Shown here piece after piece: positions 1 through 7,713 of a stretch of DNA of 35,544 nucleotides. The stretch covers positions 1-35,544 of the forward strand of contig JAKSKY010000016.1 in assembly GCA_024401515.1 (NCBI GenBank), read 5' to 3'. Numbering within the stretch: the stretch's first letter is position 1; each line of letters opens with the position of its first letter. The position numbers and the translations under genes were made by a program. The notes beneath the pieces were generated by a model that saw nothing but the letters and a program-made list of their open reading frames with translations, did not search any database and was not told where the DNA came from. This DNA is from Paludibacteraceae bacterium (GTDB lineage: Bacteria > Bacteroidota > Bacteroidia > Bacteroidales > Paludibacteraceae).

Positions 1-82
1 CATACTCCACCGAATTCGCGGAGAGATTACAAGCGCCAAGGGCAAACACCACAATGGCTAATATGTGTCGAAATGGTATCAA
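1..82 (-). CDS. Lipoprotein, N-terminal part only (runs off left edge)
   Basis: An open frame begins at a TTG codon (80-82) and is still open at base 1, giving 27 residues. They form a lipoprotein signal peptide: a short start with Arg and His, a hydrophobic stretch (ILAIVVFALG) and a lipobox LGAC with Cys at residue 18. An in-frame stop lies just upstream and there is no ATG before the stretch, so TTG is the only sensible start. A TATATTTG box (125-132, minus strand) sits 42 bases upstream and a terminator for the previous leftward gene lies beyond it, so this looks like the start of a separate transcription unit. The mature protein is outside the window and its function cannot be given. The non-ATG start and short visible length keep confidence moderate. 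Confidence 0.5.
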   Translation of the reverse strand, partial: MIPFRHILAIVVFALGACNLSANSVEY

Positions 83-124
83 ATCTATGTGTTTTTAAGG
101 TTATATGCTAACAATTAATCGTAA

Positions 125-132
125 CAAATATA
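125..132 (-). promoter_or_regulatory. Putative -7 box for the left-edge lipoprotein
   Basis: On the minus strand these bases read TATATTTG, matching the Bacteroidota -7 consensus TAnnTTTG, 42 bases before the TTG start of the lipoprotein. I do not see a good TTTG -33 element at the usual distance, so this is a moderate call. Confidence 0.4.
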
Positions 133-173
133 ACAAAATATAGATTCACATAGCACACTATAACAGATTATTT

Positions 174-210
174 AAAACAAAAAACATCATCGCAGATAGC
201 CACGATGATG
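174..210 (-). terminator. Intrinsic terminator of the guaD end of the leftward gene run
   Basis: CATCATCG (185-192) and CGATGATG (203-210) form a perfect 8-bp stem with a 10-base loop. Read on the minus strand the stem is followed by six T, a G and four more T. It lies about 115 bases past the guaD stop and separates that operon from the left-edge lipoprotein. Confidence 0.7.
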
Positions 211-248
211 CTCTATATTCGTCAGGGGCATATGCAATACACCACGCC

Positions 249-300
249 AGCGTAGGGATGGCACACATCCATCTTTGCGTAGGGCTAGCGCACCTACGCT
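249..300. repeat. Nested inverted repeats (REP-like) in the guaD 3' region
   Basis: AGCGTAGG at 249-256 is inverted as CCTACGCT at 293-300. A second copy of GCGTAGG at 277-283 can pair with the same right arm (293-299), and GGATG/CATCC (256-260/266-270) makes a small hairpin between them. The result is a compact set of alternative stem-loops in otherwise AT-rich intergenic DNA. It could be a REP-type extragenic palindrome or an RNA 3'-end structure. No coding potential is seen from 211 to 323. Confidence 0.45.
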
Positions 301-323
301 ACAGCACAACTCTTAATTCTTAA

Positions 324-797
324 TTAATATTCAATCTTATCCTCTTTCTCCGTCCACATACGGAAGACCTCCATCGCCTCGTCACGCAAGATTTGCTCTC
401 TTGGCATAAAGCGTTTTGAAACTGGCTTGTCCAACTCCTCATAGATGAACTGGTCATCAAATCCGATAGACTTCGCGTCTTCCTTTTGGTTCGCATAGAA
501 ATAGTGGTCGATATGCGCCCAATACATGGCAGAAAGACACATCGGACACGGTTCGCAAGAGGCATACAAAACACATCCCGTCAAATCGAAAGTGTTCAAC
601 TTCTTGCAAGCCTTACGGATCGCCATCACCTCAGCATGGGCAGTAGGGTCATTGTTCAACGTCACACGGTTATTGGAAGCCGCGATCATCACGCCATCCT
701 TCACCACTACGGCGCCAAAAGGGCCACCGCCATTCTCCACACTCTTTTTAGAGATGGCAATCGCCTTACGCATAAATTTCAAATCTGCTTTCTCCAT
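324..797 (-). CDS. guaD: Guanine deaminase, cytidine-deaminase fold
   Basis: The 157-residue protein is predicted to deaminate guanine to xanthine in purine salvage, in the cytosol. It carries the zinc site of the cytidine/deoxycytidylate deaminase fold: TAHAE with zinc ligand His54 and proton-shuttle Glu56, and CEPCPMC with ligands Cys84 and Cys87. The segments DPTAHAEVMAIRKA, the GFDDQFIYEEL stretch and the final Glu-Tyr match the small bacterial GuaD family (B. subtilis GuaD is also near 156 residues) better than tRNA adenosine deaminase TadA, the main alternative. It is the last gene of a leftward run: its ATG lies 2 bases after the stop of the upstream PLP enzyme, so the two are almost certainly co-transcribed. 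A terminator follows at 174-210. Confidence 0.85.
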   Translation of the reverse strand: MEKADLKFMRKAIAISKKSVENGGGPFGAVVVKDGVMIAASNNRVTLNNDPTAHAEVMAIRKACKKLNTFDLTGCVLYASCEPCPMCLSAMYWAHIDHYFYANQKEDAKSIGFDDQFIYEELDKPVSKRFMPREQILRDEAMEVFRMWTEKEDKIEY

Positions 798-799
798 AA

Positions 800-2083
800 C
801 TAATCCTCCTCTTTTGATTCATCCTTCTTGGAAGAAGGTTGGATTGGGGTTGTATCCTTGTACATACCATTCTTAGCATTCTCCGAAATGGCTTTCAAGG
901 ACTCTATGGTATATTCAACATCCTTCATTGTATGAAGGGTGGTTGGAATCAAACGAATCATCACCTTACCTTGGGCAATGTACGGATAGATCAAATTCAC
1001 ACAGAAGATACCAAACGCCTCTCGCATATGCATCATCGTATGAATCGCCTCCTGCATATTATCTACCGTCATATAGACCGGTGTCACTGGAGATTGTGTG
1101 TTACCGATATCAAGACCCGCCTTACGAAGCCCCTTCTGCAAAGCGTGGGTGATGTCCCACAAATTCTTCCGCAATTCAGGATGGGAAGAGAGGTAATCCA
1201 AACGGGCGATCGCACTGGCGGTTATCGCGGAGGGCAAAGCCTCCGAGAAGGTTTGGGAACGCATGTTGTATCGTAGGAAATTGATGACATTCTCACTACC
1301 GGCGACAAAACCGCCTGAAATGCTCAATGCCTTACCCAAAGTAGCCACCAACAAATCAACCTTGTCCATCACACCGAAATGGTCAGCCGCGCCTATACCA
1401 TTAGGCCCTACCGTTCCGAAGCCATGGGCATCCTCCACCACCAACATGAAGTCATACTTCTCCTTCAATGCGGCGATTTGATCCAATGGAGAGAATTCTC
1501 CCGTCACACCAATCACGCCTTCCGTCACCAAAAGCACACCGCCACCCAACTCCTGGGCGGTTTCGGAAGCCTTCTTCAACTGCGCTTCAATGGATTCGAT
1601 ATCATTCTTATGATAGACAAATCGACGGCTCAATTGGGATTTGATACCATCATGAATACTGGAGTGAGCCTCTGAATTATATACAATCGTATCATTTCGG
1701 CCACAAAGGCTATCAATGACAGAAATCATTCCCTGATAAAAAGAGTTCAAGACAAAAGCGTCCTCTTTTTTCACAAAGTCAGCGATTTTCTCCTCCAACG
1801 CCTCATGCAAGAAGGTATTACCCGTCATCAAACGGGATCCCATCGGATGGGAAAGGCCATATTGGGCCACCCATTCCACCTCTTGCTTGCGTATCTCCGC
1901 ATTGTTGGCAAGGCCGAAATAATTATTCATTCCCCAGTTCAAAACCTCCTTGCCACGGAAAGTCATTCTAGGACCTATGTCCCCCTCCAATTTAGGGAAC
2001 ATAAAGTACCCATATGCCTGTTTACTCCACTGCCCTAGAGCACCTGGATTATGCTCTATTCTATCTAATATATTCATTTTCAA
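800..2083 (-). CDS. Alpha-oxoamine synthase family PLP enzyme (KBL/AONS/SPT-like)
   Basis: This 427-residue fold-type I PLP enzyme belongs to the family that condenses an amino acid with an acyl thioester, releasing CO2 (8-amino-7-oxononanoate synthase, 2-amino-3-ketobutyrate CoA ligase, serine palmitoyltransferase). Visible features are His140 in the NSEAHSSIHDG stretch (PLP ring stacking), Asp218 and His220 in VVEDAHGFG, and the Schiff-base Lys251 in TLGKALSISGGF. It keeps the whole catalytic core, so it should be active. Which amino acid and acyl donor it uses cannot be read from the sequence. No other biotin gene is nearby, and the neighbours (PBP1A upstream by 8 bases, guaD downstream by 2) fit a lipid or envelope role as well as any. 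The charged tail after about residue 410 (SSKKDESKEED) is probably disordered. Confidence 0.8.
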   Translation of the reverse strand: MKMNILDRIEHNPGALGQWSKQAYGYFMFPKLEGDIGPRMTFRGKEVLNWGMNNYFGLANNAEIRKQEVEWVAQYGLSHPMGSRLMTGNTFLHEALEEKIADFVKKEDAFVLNSFYQGMISVIDSLCGRNDTIVYNSEAHSSIHDGIKSQLSRRFVYHKNDIESIEAQLKKASETAQELGGGVLLVTEGVIGVTGEFSPLDQIAALKEKYDFMLVVEDAHGFGTVGPNGIGAADHFGVMDKVDLLVATLGKALSISGGFVAGSENVINFLRYNMRSQTFSEALPSAITASAIARLDYLSSHPELRKNLWDITHALQKGLRKAGLDIGNTQSPVTPVYMTVDNMQEAIHTMMHMREAFGIFCVNLIYPYIAQGKVMIRLIPTTLHTMKDVEYTIESLKAISENAKNGMYKDTTPIQPSSKKDESKEED

Positions 2084-2091
2084 TCAAATAT

Positions 2092-4485
2092 TTATTCGAA
2101 CAAAATCATTTCCGGAACCTCTTCAGCATTCGGATCCAACTTCTCGTTCGTATTCGGACAGAGATACTTGTCAGTTACGACAAAAGGCTCTGTTCTAGAA
2201 TAGCCTAGAGAAGCATCATTATACACTTTGTTCATATACGTACCCCAAACAGGCAAGGCCGTAGCCGATCCTTGTCCATTTCTGAGGTTATCGAAGTGGA
2301 TATCCCTATCCTCACCTCCTACCCATACACCGGTGATCAAATTAGGGACAAATCCCATGAACCAACCATCGGAGTTATTTTGTGTCGTACCAGTCTTTCC
2401 GGCCACTTGCGTTTCCCATCCTAAACTATACTTGTAACTCTTCGATCTCAAACGCAGACCTGTTCCACCATTAACCACGCCCTGCAACATGGAGATCATC
2501 TTATAGGCAGTCTGCTCACTGAAAATTTCATTCATACGAGGGACAAAAGTAGCCACCACATTACCCTCATTATCCTCGATACGAGTCACGAACAAAGGCT
2601 CCGTTTGGATACCCTTATTGGCGAATGCGGTATAAGCCGCGGTCATCTCACTGACAGAAACATCCGCAATACCCAAGCACAAAGATGGCACAGGATCGAT
2701 GTGGTTCTTCAATCCGAAAGAGTGAAGCAATTTCACAAAGCTTTCAGGGCCAAGGCGGTTAATCAAATGGGCGGAAATCCAGTTGTTGGAAGTCTGCAAA
2801 CCTCTACGAATCGTAATCATTTGGCCAACCTCCTTTTTACCCTCCTCACCATAAGGAACGTTTCTTGGCTCCCAAATTTCACCGGAAGGCAACATCACCT
2901 GTGGTTGCACATTCGGCATCAAATCACAAGGAGACATACCCTCCTCCATCGCCAAGGCATAAAGGAACGGTTTAATGGTGGATCCCACCTGACGGCGACC
3001 CACACTGACCAAATCATATTGGAAATAATTAAAATCGATGCCACCCACATAAGCCTTTACATGGCCATTGAACGGATCGATGGACATCATAGCGGAACGA
3101 AGGAAGGACTTCGCATATCGGATGGAATCCATAGGAGTCATCACCGTATCCTTACTTCCCTTCTCCCAATCAAAGACATGCATGGTGACCTTCGCGGTAT
3201 CAAAGTATGCTTTGATCTCCTGATCCTTCATCTTATCATCATACTTCATGCTGCGGTACCTGTCGGATTGGCGCATGGCACGGACCAAGATGGAATCCAC
3301 CTGAGCCTGTGTCGATTTATTGGAGAATGGCGCCTTCTTATGCTTTTGTCCACTCTTCTCCTTGAAGAACAAAGGTTGCATATAACCACCCACATACTCC
3401 TTCACAGCCTCTTCGGCATATTGTTGCATACGGGAATCGATGGTCGTATAAATCTTCAACCCATCCACATATAGGTTGTATGGAGAGCCATCCGGCTTGG
3501 TATTCTTGTTACACCAACCAAACAATGGATTAGTGGCCCATGCCAACGAATCTTCATAGAACTTTTGGTACTGCCACTTAGGGTAATTTTCGCGCTCAGG
3601 CAGTTTTGCGGTCATCACGCTTCGCAAATATTCACGGAAATAAGGGGCAAGACCCAATTTATGGTCTACCTTTTGGAATCTCAATGTAATATCCAATTGA
3701 GATAAGGAGTCGCACTCCGCCTGCGTGATTTTACCATACTTCGCCATTTGGGAAAGCACCGTATTACGTCTCGCGACACACTTCTCCCTTCTATCCTCAC
3801 GACGAGGATTAAACAAAGCCGGATTTTGCAACATACCCACCAATAAGGCAGCCTCTTCGATGTTCAAATCACTTGGATCCTTGCTGAAATAGACTTGGGA
3901 CGCGGACTTGATACCCACCGCATTGTTCACAAAGTCAAACTTATTCAAATAGAGTGTAATGATCTCCTCTTTGGTATAATATTTCTCCAATTTCACGGCG
4001 ATCACCCACTCGGACAATTTCTGTTTCGCACGTTCCCACTTGTTTTTAGCGCGTTCGTCCGTAAACAACAATTTCGCCAATTGTTGGGAAACGGTACTAC
4101 CTCCACCCTTATCCTGGCCCATCAAGAAGGTCTTGACAGCCACTCGCAACAAAGCGTCACCATCTATACCGGAATGTTCATAGAAACGGGCATCCTCGGT
4201 AGATATCAACGCATCGGTCAAATAAGGCGAGATCTCGGAATAAGGGGTATAAACACGGTTCTCTCCTTTTTGGAAATAGCGGCCCAACTCCTTCATATCG
4301 CACGAATAGATCTCCGTCGCGAACTTGTTCTTCGGATTTAGCATCTCCTCCACGTCAGGAAGATAACCGATCTTTCCATCCGCAATGCTCTTGAACACCA
4401 AATAAACGGATAATATACCTGCAAAGAAGAGTACCCAGAAAACAATCAGAATAATGGTACCAACCTTTAACTTTCCCTTAGCCAT
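2092..4485 (-). CDS. mrcA: Penicillin-binding protein 1A (bifunctional transglycosylase/transpeptidase)
   Basis: This class A PBP polymerises lipid II into glycan strands and cross-links the peptides in the periplasm. The 797 residues comprise a short cytoplasmic start, one membrane anchor (about 8-31), a GT51 transglycosylase domain with catalytic Glu97 in STEDARFYEH and the GGGSTVSQQLAK motif (127-138), and a penicillin-binding domain. The latter has the active Ser502 in the SxxK motif STIK (502-505), SNN (566-568) and KTGT (697-700). All motifs are intact. The protein is within the usual size range and has a long linker (about 370-460) rich in Lys, Asp and Ser. murA lies 54 bases upstream and supplies an early step of the same pathway. 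A TACATTTG box on the minus strand (4506-4513) in that gap could give an extra promoter, but no -33 element is clear. Confidence 0.93.
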   Translation of the reverse strand: MAKGKLKVGTIILIVFWVLFFAGILSVYLVFKSIADGKIGYLPDVEEMLNPKNKFATEIYSCDMKELGRYFQKGENRVYTPYSEISPYLTDALISTEDARFYEHSGIDGDALLRVAVKTFLMGQDKGGGSTVSQQLAKLLFTDERAKNKWERAKQKLSEWVIAVKLEKYYTKEEIITLYLNKFDFVNNAVGIKSASQVYFSKDPSDLNIEEAALLVGMLQNPALFNPRREDRREKCVARRNTVLSQMAKYGKITQAECDSLSQLDITLRFQKVDHKLGLAPYFREYLRSVMTAKLPERENYPKWQYQKFYEDSLAWATNPLFGWCNKNTKPDGSPYNLYVDGLKIYTTIDSRMQQYAEEAVKEYVGGYMQPLFFKEKSGQKHKKAPFSNKSTQAQVDSILVRAMRQSDRYRSMKYDDKMKDQEIKAYFDTAKVTMHVFDWEKGSKDTVMTPMDSIRYAKSFLRSAMMSIDPFNGHVKAYVGGIDFNYFQYDLVSVGRRQVGSTIKPFLYALAMEEGMSPCDLMPNVQPQVMLPSGEIWEPRNVPYGEEGKKEVGQMITIRRGLQTSNNWISAHLINRLGPESFVKLLHSFGLKNHIDPVPSLCLGIADVSVSEMTAAYTAFANKGIQTEPLFVTRIEDNEGNVVATFVPRMNEIFSEQTAYKMISMLQGVVNGGTGLRLRSKSYKYSLGWETQVAGKTGTTQNNSDGWFMGFVPNLITGVWVGGEDRDIHFDNLRNGQGSATALPVWGTYMNKVYNDASLGYSRTEPFVVTDKYLCPNTNEKLDPNAEEVPEMILFE

Positions 4486-4539
4486 ATTTCATAAATAATT
4501 TTATGCAAATGTAATAAATAACCCAATACGGAACATATA

Positions 4540-5847
4540 CTATTCCAAACGCATGATCTTGGCACCGATCGCGTTCAAACGGCCATCGATATCCTCGTAT
4601 CCACGGTCAATCTGTTCGATATTACTGATGGTGCTGGTTCCATTGGCGCTCATGGCGGCAATCAACAAAGCGATTCCGGCACGGATATCAGGGGAACTCA
4701 TCTTAGATGCGCGCAATTGATTCTCATGTCCCAAACCAATGACTGTGGCGCGGTGCGGATCGCACAAAATAATCTGCGCACCCATATCAATCAACTTGTC
4801 CACGAAGAACAAACGGCTCTCAAACATCTTTTGGTGAATCAAGACACTACCTCTCGCTTGGGTGGCCACCACAAGGAATACGCTCAACAAGTCTGGTGTC
4901 AAACCTGGCCAAGGCGCATCGGCGAAGGTCATGATGGATCCGTCGATGAACGTATCAATTTGATAATGCTCCTGCTTTGGAATATAGATATCATCTCCAC
5001 GACGTTCGATGACAATGCCCAATCGGCGGAAACAATCCGGAATCATACCCAACTGGTCATAACATACATTTTTGATGGTAATCTCGGAATGGGTCATAGC
5101 CGCCATACCGATAAAACTACCGATTTCAATCATATCCGGTAGTATCACGTGGTCATATCCACCCAATTCAGCCACACCTTCAATGGTGAGAAGATTGGAA
5201 CCGATACCCGAAATATGGGCACCCATGCCATTCAACATCTTACAAAGTTGCTGGATATAAGGTTCGCAAGCCGCATTATAAATAGTGGTAGTACCCTTCG
5301 CCAAAACCGCAGCCATCACAATGTTCGCGGTACCCGTCACGGAAGCCTCATCAAGCAACATATATGCGCCTGACAACTGTTTCGCCGTGACACGATAGAG
5401 TTTACCCTCATCATCATAAGTGAAATCGGCGCCCAACTTCTGAATACCCAAGAAATGGGTGTCCAAACGACGACGGCCTATTTTATCTCCGCCCGGTTTA
5501 GGGACGATCGCCATACCGAATCTTGAAACCAAAGGGCCCGCCAACATCACCGAACCACGAAGGGAGGCACACTTTTTGTAAAAGTCGGAGCTATTCATAT
5601 AGTCCAAATTCACCTCATCCGCTTGAAAGGAGTAACAACCCTTTTTTATCAAGTTCACCTTCACACCCATATCCTTCAACAGTGATATGAGGTTATTCAC
5701 GTCCAATATATCAGGAATGTTGGAGATAGTCACCTTACCCGAGGTAAGCAATGTGGCGCAGATCACCTCCAAAGCCTCATTTTTCGCACCTTGAGGAATA
5801 ATCTCTCCGCACAATGGATGACCGCCTTCTATCAAAAATTTCGCCAT
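4540..5847 (-). CDS. murA: UDP-N-acetylglucosamine 1-carboxyvinyltransferase, Asp-type active site
   Basis: MurA transfers enolpyruvate from PEP to UDP-GlcNAc, the first committed step of peptidoglycan synthesis, in the cytosol. The 435-residue protein has the EPSP-synthase fold signatures: QGAKNEAL near the N-terminus (Lys22 of the conserved KN pair), SLRGSVMLAGPL (95-106), and DMIEIGSFIGMAA in the second half. The flexible active-site loop reads PKPGGDKIGRRRLDTHFLG. Asp121 stands where E. coli MurA has Cys115, the residue alkylated by fosfomycin. Natural Asp-type MurAs (known from Mycobacterium and Chlamydia) are active but resist fosfomycin, so the same is expected here. It lies between a DUF4290 gene (23 bases upstream) and the PBP1A gene and is probably co-transcribed with both. 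Confidence 0.94.
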   Translation of the reverse strand: MAKFLIEGGHPLCGEIIPQGAKNEALEVICATLLTSGKVTISNIPDILDVNNLISLLKDMGVKVNLIKKGCYSFQADEVNLDYMNSSDFYKKCASLRGSVMLAGPLVSRFGMAIVPKPGGDKIGRRRLDTHFLGIQKLGADFTYDDEGKLYRVTAKQLSGAYMLLDEASVTGTANIVMAAVLAKGTTTIYNAACEPYIQQLCKMLNGMGAHISGIGSNLLTIEGVAELGGYDHVILPDMIEIGSFIGMAAMTHSEITIKNVCYDQLGMIPDCFRRLGIVIERRGDDIYIPKQEHYQIDTFIDGSIMTFADAPWPGLTPDLLSVFLVVATQARGSVLIHQKMFESRLFFVDKLIDMGAQIILCDPHRATVIGLGHENQLRASKMSSPDIRAGIALLIAAMSANGTSTISNIEQIDRGYEDIDGRLNAIGAKIMRLE

Positions 5848-5870
5848 GGCTACAATGCTAAATCAATTCG

Positions 5871-6470
5871 TTACTTCTTCTTTTTCTTTTTGGATGAAGA
5901 TTGGTTTTGGTTGGACAATAGATCCTTGCAATCCTCCAACGCCACCTCATCGCTTGAGAGTCTAATATCTCCCTTGGACAAATCCCTAAGGTCATCAAAT
6001 ATCTTTTGATCAGCCACACCATCCTTATTGTATAGGATATAACATTTCTTCATATAATTGGCGATGTAGACGGAGAGCTCCATCTTCTCGTCAGGATCAG
6101 ACAAGGAAGCGGCCTTATCAATCATTCCCTGAATCAATTTTCCGTAATGTCTATATCTGATTTGTTGAGGCGAGGAGTACTCCACACGATTAGGATCGGC
6201 CGCTAGGCTCTCCCTCTTCACCACCTCATAAGGATAATCTATGTCCAAGTTGAAATCCGACATAATAGCTAGATGGTCCCACAACAGATGCTTGAATTCC
6301 GTCAAGTCACGCAACTGAGGGAAAAGATTTCCCATGGTGGCTATGATGGAATAGGCGCAATCGGTACGCTCCGCCCTATCCTCAATTGTCATACAATAAT
6401 CGACCATGTTTTGGATATTTCTACCATATTCAGGCAAAACAAGGCGCTTCATCTTTGTGTTATATCTCAT
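5871..6470 (-). CDS. DUF4290 family protein of unknown function
   Basis: The 199-residue protein is alpha-helical by composition, with no signal peptide or membrane segment, so it is probably cytosolic. The segment MKRLVLPEYGRNIQNMVDYC and the following regularly spaced acidic and hydrophobic residues match what I recall of DUF4290, a Bacteroidota family typically found directly upstream of murA, as here. The C-terminus is SSSKKKKKK, a basic tail that might bind nucleic acid or membrane phospholipid (inference only). The start is the first Met; Met7 just before KRLVLPEYG is a possible alternative. It is the promoter-proximal gene of the DUF4290-murA-PBP1A-oxoamine synthase-guaD run, which suggests a role tied to the cell wall, but none can be assigned. 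Confidence 0.75.
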   Translation of the reverse strand: MRYNTKMKRLVLPEYGRNIQNMVDYCMTIEDRAERTDCAYSIIATMGNLFPQLRDLTEFKHLLWDHLAIMSDFNLDIDYPYEVVKRESLAADPNRVEYSSPQQIRYRHYGKLIQGMIDKAASLSDPDEKMELSVYIANYMKKCYILYNKDGVADQKIFDDLRDLSKGDIRLSSDEVALEDCKDLLSNQNQSSSKKKKKK

Positions 6471-6551
6471 ATCGCTAGCTATAAATTATCTTTCAATGAA
6501 ACGGAGACCGAAACACCGGTATCCATCGACCGAGAAAACGGTCACTCTTCG

Positions 6552-6559
6552 CAAAGGTA
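6552..6559 (-). promoter_or_regulatory. Putative -7 box for the DUF4290-murA-PBP1A operon
   Basis: On the minus strand the bases read TACCTTTG, a canonical Bacteroidota -7 box, 81 bases before the DUF4290 start. The -33 element is not obvious. It is the only good match in the divergent gap between DUF4290 and apbE on this strand. Confidence 0.5.
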
Positions 6560-6625
6560 CTAATAAAATTTCTTTAACAGCGGTTTTTTTGATGATTTAT
6601 TATAAAATATTACTTCCATTTTAAC

Positions 6626-6633
6626 TATTTTTG
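6626..6633 (+). promoter_or_regulatory. Putative -7 box for apbE-HTCS
   Basis: TATTTTTG fits TAnnTTTG and lies 48 bases before the chosen apbE start. No clear TTTG is seen about 20 bases upstream, so support is moderate. It overlaps the TTG at 6631 that a longer apbE frame would need as start, which argues against that longer start. Confidence 0.4.
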
Positions 6634-6681
6634 TATGTAAAATTACGGGCTAAGTTTCACAGCCATTTAAAGTGTGTGCAG

Positions 6682-7710
6682 ATGAAGAAGAAGATCATCA
6701 TATGGGGAGTTTTGATAGCGACCTTCGCTATCATGGCATTTATGAACAGACGTAACGAGGTGGAATACCGCACCATGAAAGGGGGTGTGCATGGCACCTA
6801 TTACACCATCAAATACTCAGCAGACAACGACACGATCAGTGACGAGGAACTTCGTGATTGTTTCAAACGATTCGACATGTCTCTCTCCACGTTTGAGGAA
6901 CATTCCATCATTTCACGCATCAACCAGAACGATTCAACCGTAAAAGCGGATTCCCTATTCACCACCGTTTTCAACAGAGGTCTAGAGATTTCGAAACTCA
7001 CAGAGGGAGCTTTCGACATGACCGTAGCGCCACTTGTCAACCTATGGGGCTTCGGATTTAAGAAAATGGAGGGCGTCACAGAAGAGAGCGTCAACGAAAT
7101 ACGTTCCCACATCGGGTATCAAAAAGTCCGTTTGGAGCAAGAGCGGATCATCAAGGCAGACACCGCCATTCAATTGGACGCTTCCGCCATCGCAAAAGGA
7201 TACTCCTGCGACGTTGTGGCCAACCTACTCAGGAAGCACGGTTGCAAGAATTTCATGGTGGAAATCGGAGGCGAGATCGTAGCGCAAGGGGAAAACCCGC
7301 AAGGGAAACCATGGCGCATCGGCATCACCAAACCCACGGACGACAACGACGTCTTCACGCCCGAATTACAGGCGCAAGTTGAAATTGAAGACATGGGCAT
7401 GGCCACGTCAGGTAACTACAGACAATTTTACTACAAGGATGGCAAACGCTACTCCCACACGGTAGATCCACACACAGGCTATCCGGTAGAGCACAATTTG
7501 CTAAGCGCCACCGTATTTGCGGAAGATTGCATGACGGCAGACGCTTTCGCCACCTCATTCATGGTGATGGGTTTAGAGAAAGCCAGTGCGTTTGTGGAGC
7601 AACAAAAAGCGCCCATTTCAGCCTACTTCATCTACACCGACGAAAACGATGTGATGAAATCGAAAGCTATAGGAGCCATCAAAAACAAAATTCACACCCA
7701 AGAGCAATAA
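6682..7710 (+). CDS. apbE: FAD:protein FMN transferase, membrane-anchored or lipid-free ApbE
   Basis: ApbE moves FMN from FAD onto a Thr or Ser of target proteins outside the cytosol, for example subunits of the Nqr and Rnf electron-transfer complexes. The ATG at 6682 gives 342 residues opening with MKKK and a hydrophobic segment (5-20) that acts as signal or anchor. A longer frame from a TTG at 6631 puts an unlikely tail before it. Family motifs are present: FDMTVAPLVNLWGFG (111-125), LDASAIAKGYS (165-175), VEIGGE (193-198), HTVDPHTGYPV (259-269) and TADAFAT (285-291) with metal-binding residues Asp287 and Thr291. There is no lipobox Cys, unlike many ApbE lipoproteins. The HTCS start follows 3 bases after the stop, so the two genes are probably one operon. 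No flavinylation target is encoded in the window. Confidence 0.92.
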   Translation: MKKKIIIWGVLIATFAIMAFMNRRNEVEYRTMKGGVHGTYYTIKYSADNDTISDEELRDCFKRFDMSLSTFEEHSIISRINQNDSTVKADSLFTTVFNRGLEISKLTEGAFDMTVAPLVNLWGFGFKKMEGVTEESVNEIRSHIGYQKVRLEQERIIKADTAIQLDASAIAKGYSCDVVANLLRKHGCKNFMVEIGGEIVAQGENPQGKPWRIGITKPTDDNDVFTPELQAQVEIEDMGMATSGNYRQFYYKDGKRYSHTVDPHTGYPVEHNLLSATVFAEDCMTADAFATSFMVMGLEKASAFVEQQKAPISAYFIYTDENDVMKSKAIGAIKNKIHTQEQ

Positions 7711-7713
7711 ACC

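Noticed and set aside
2605..3474. 289-codon plus-strand frame opposite the PBP1A gene
   Set aside because: His- and Ile-rich antisense shadow of intact PBP1A motifs; no promoter or recognisable domain.
6631..6681. Extended N-terminus of ApbE from a TTG at 6631
   Set aside because: The TTG overlaps the probable -7 box, and the added 17 residues lie in front of an ideal MKKK signal segment.
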